Below are positions 15,501-15,546 of a stretch of 15,546 nt of DNA, in pieces; within the stretch, counting starts at the first letter, position 1, and the number at the start of each line of letters is the position of its first letter. The translations under genes were made by a program, and so were the position numbers. Below the pieces are notes generated by a model. The model was not told the DNA's origin, did no database searches, and was given only the letters and a program-made list of their open reading frames with translations. The DNA is from Komagataeibacter kakiaceti JCM 25156. Its GTDB lineage: Bacteria > Pseudomonadota > Alphaproteobacteria > Acetobacterales > Acetobacteraceae. The stretch is taken from positions 1 to 15,546 of the forward strand of contig NZ_BAIO01000022.1 of NCBI RefSeq assembly GCF_000613305.1. The letters are read 5' to 3'.

Positions 15501-15546
15501 ATGATACCAGGCGCTCTGGATCTCGACCTGCTTCGTACCTATGCCA
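15501..15546 (+). CDS. LysR-type transcriptional regulator, N-terminus only (runs off the window)
   Basis: From ATG 15501 the 15 visible codons read MIPGALDLDLLRTYA. The LDLDLLRTF/Y pattern is the typical first helix of LysR-type regulators, just before the helix-turn-helix. No more of the gene is visible, so its target is unknown. It is divergent from the alcohol dehydrogenase remnant; LysR regulators often control a divergent neighbour, but here that neighbour is broken. There is no strong ribosome binding site. The call rests on a short stretch. Confidence 0.6.
   Translation, partial: MIPGALDLDLLRTYA

Overview
The window looks like chromosomal or plasmid-borne DNA of an acetic acid bacterium (Acetobacteraceae, Komagataeibacter/Gluconacetobacter type). 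This is inferred from GC-rich alphaproteobacterial coding style, the double-hairpin AAGCTTTT/GCCGCCTTTTT intergenic repeats that I associate with this group, and remnants of DUF932 and ImuC/DnaE2 genes. The species cannot be fixed from the sequence alone.

Layout. (1) Positions 1-1576: the 5' part of a minus-strand MYG1-family hydrolase and, divergent from it, a small membrane protein. (2) 1583-8223: a tripartite RND multidrug efflux system. A minus-strand TetR repressor faces a plus-strand operon of lipoprotein adaptor (MFP), inner-membrane RND permease and outer-membrane channel (OMF). The divergent promoter region carries two perfect inverted repeats, the likely operators. The permease frame is broken by one missing base near 5951. 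(3) 8224-10503: a double-hairpin repeat, a small 80-codon gene, a frameshifted MarC-family membrane protein and an intact DUF72 (YecE) protein. (4) 10592-11055: a second, inverted copy of the double-hairpin repeat next to a truncated DUF932 gene. (5) 11481-13136: a lower-GC two-gene cassette, DUF262 plus a HEPN-type protein with an R-x4-H ribonuclease motif, which I read as a candidate defence or toxin-antitoxin module. (6) 13501-15491: a run of abutting gene fragments (DnaE2 C-terminus, MmyB-like regulator, an unnamed family fragment fused to a GST tail, a possible MFS tail, an alcohol dehydrogenase C-terminus). (7) 15501 to the end: the first codons of a LysR-type regulator.

How the genes work together. 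In the efflux unit, TetR would repress the MFP-RND-OMF operon through the palindromes at 2357-2409. The three structural genes are packed with gaps of only a few bases. In the cassette at 11.5-13.1 kb the two genes overlap and should be translationally coupled, as expected for a module whose partners act together.

A recurring oddity is that at least five genes (RND permease, MarC, DUF932, DUF262, MmyB-like) each appear to lack exactly one base, several at runs of the same base. A sixth case is possible at 1076-1080. Either the region is decaying or, more economically for the otherwise intact genes, the assembly contains single-base deletion errors. The truncated fragments at 13.5-15.5 kb cannot be explained that way and look like genuine deletion junctions.
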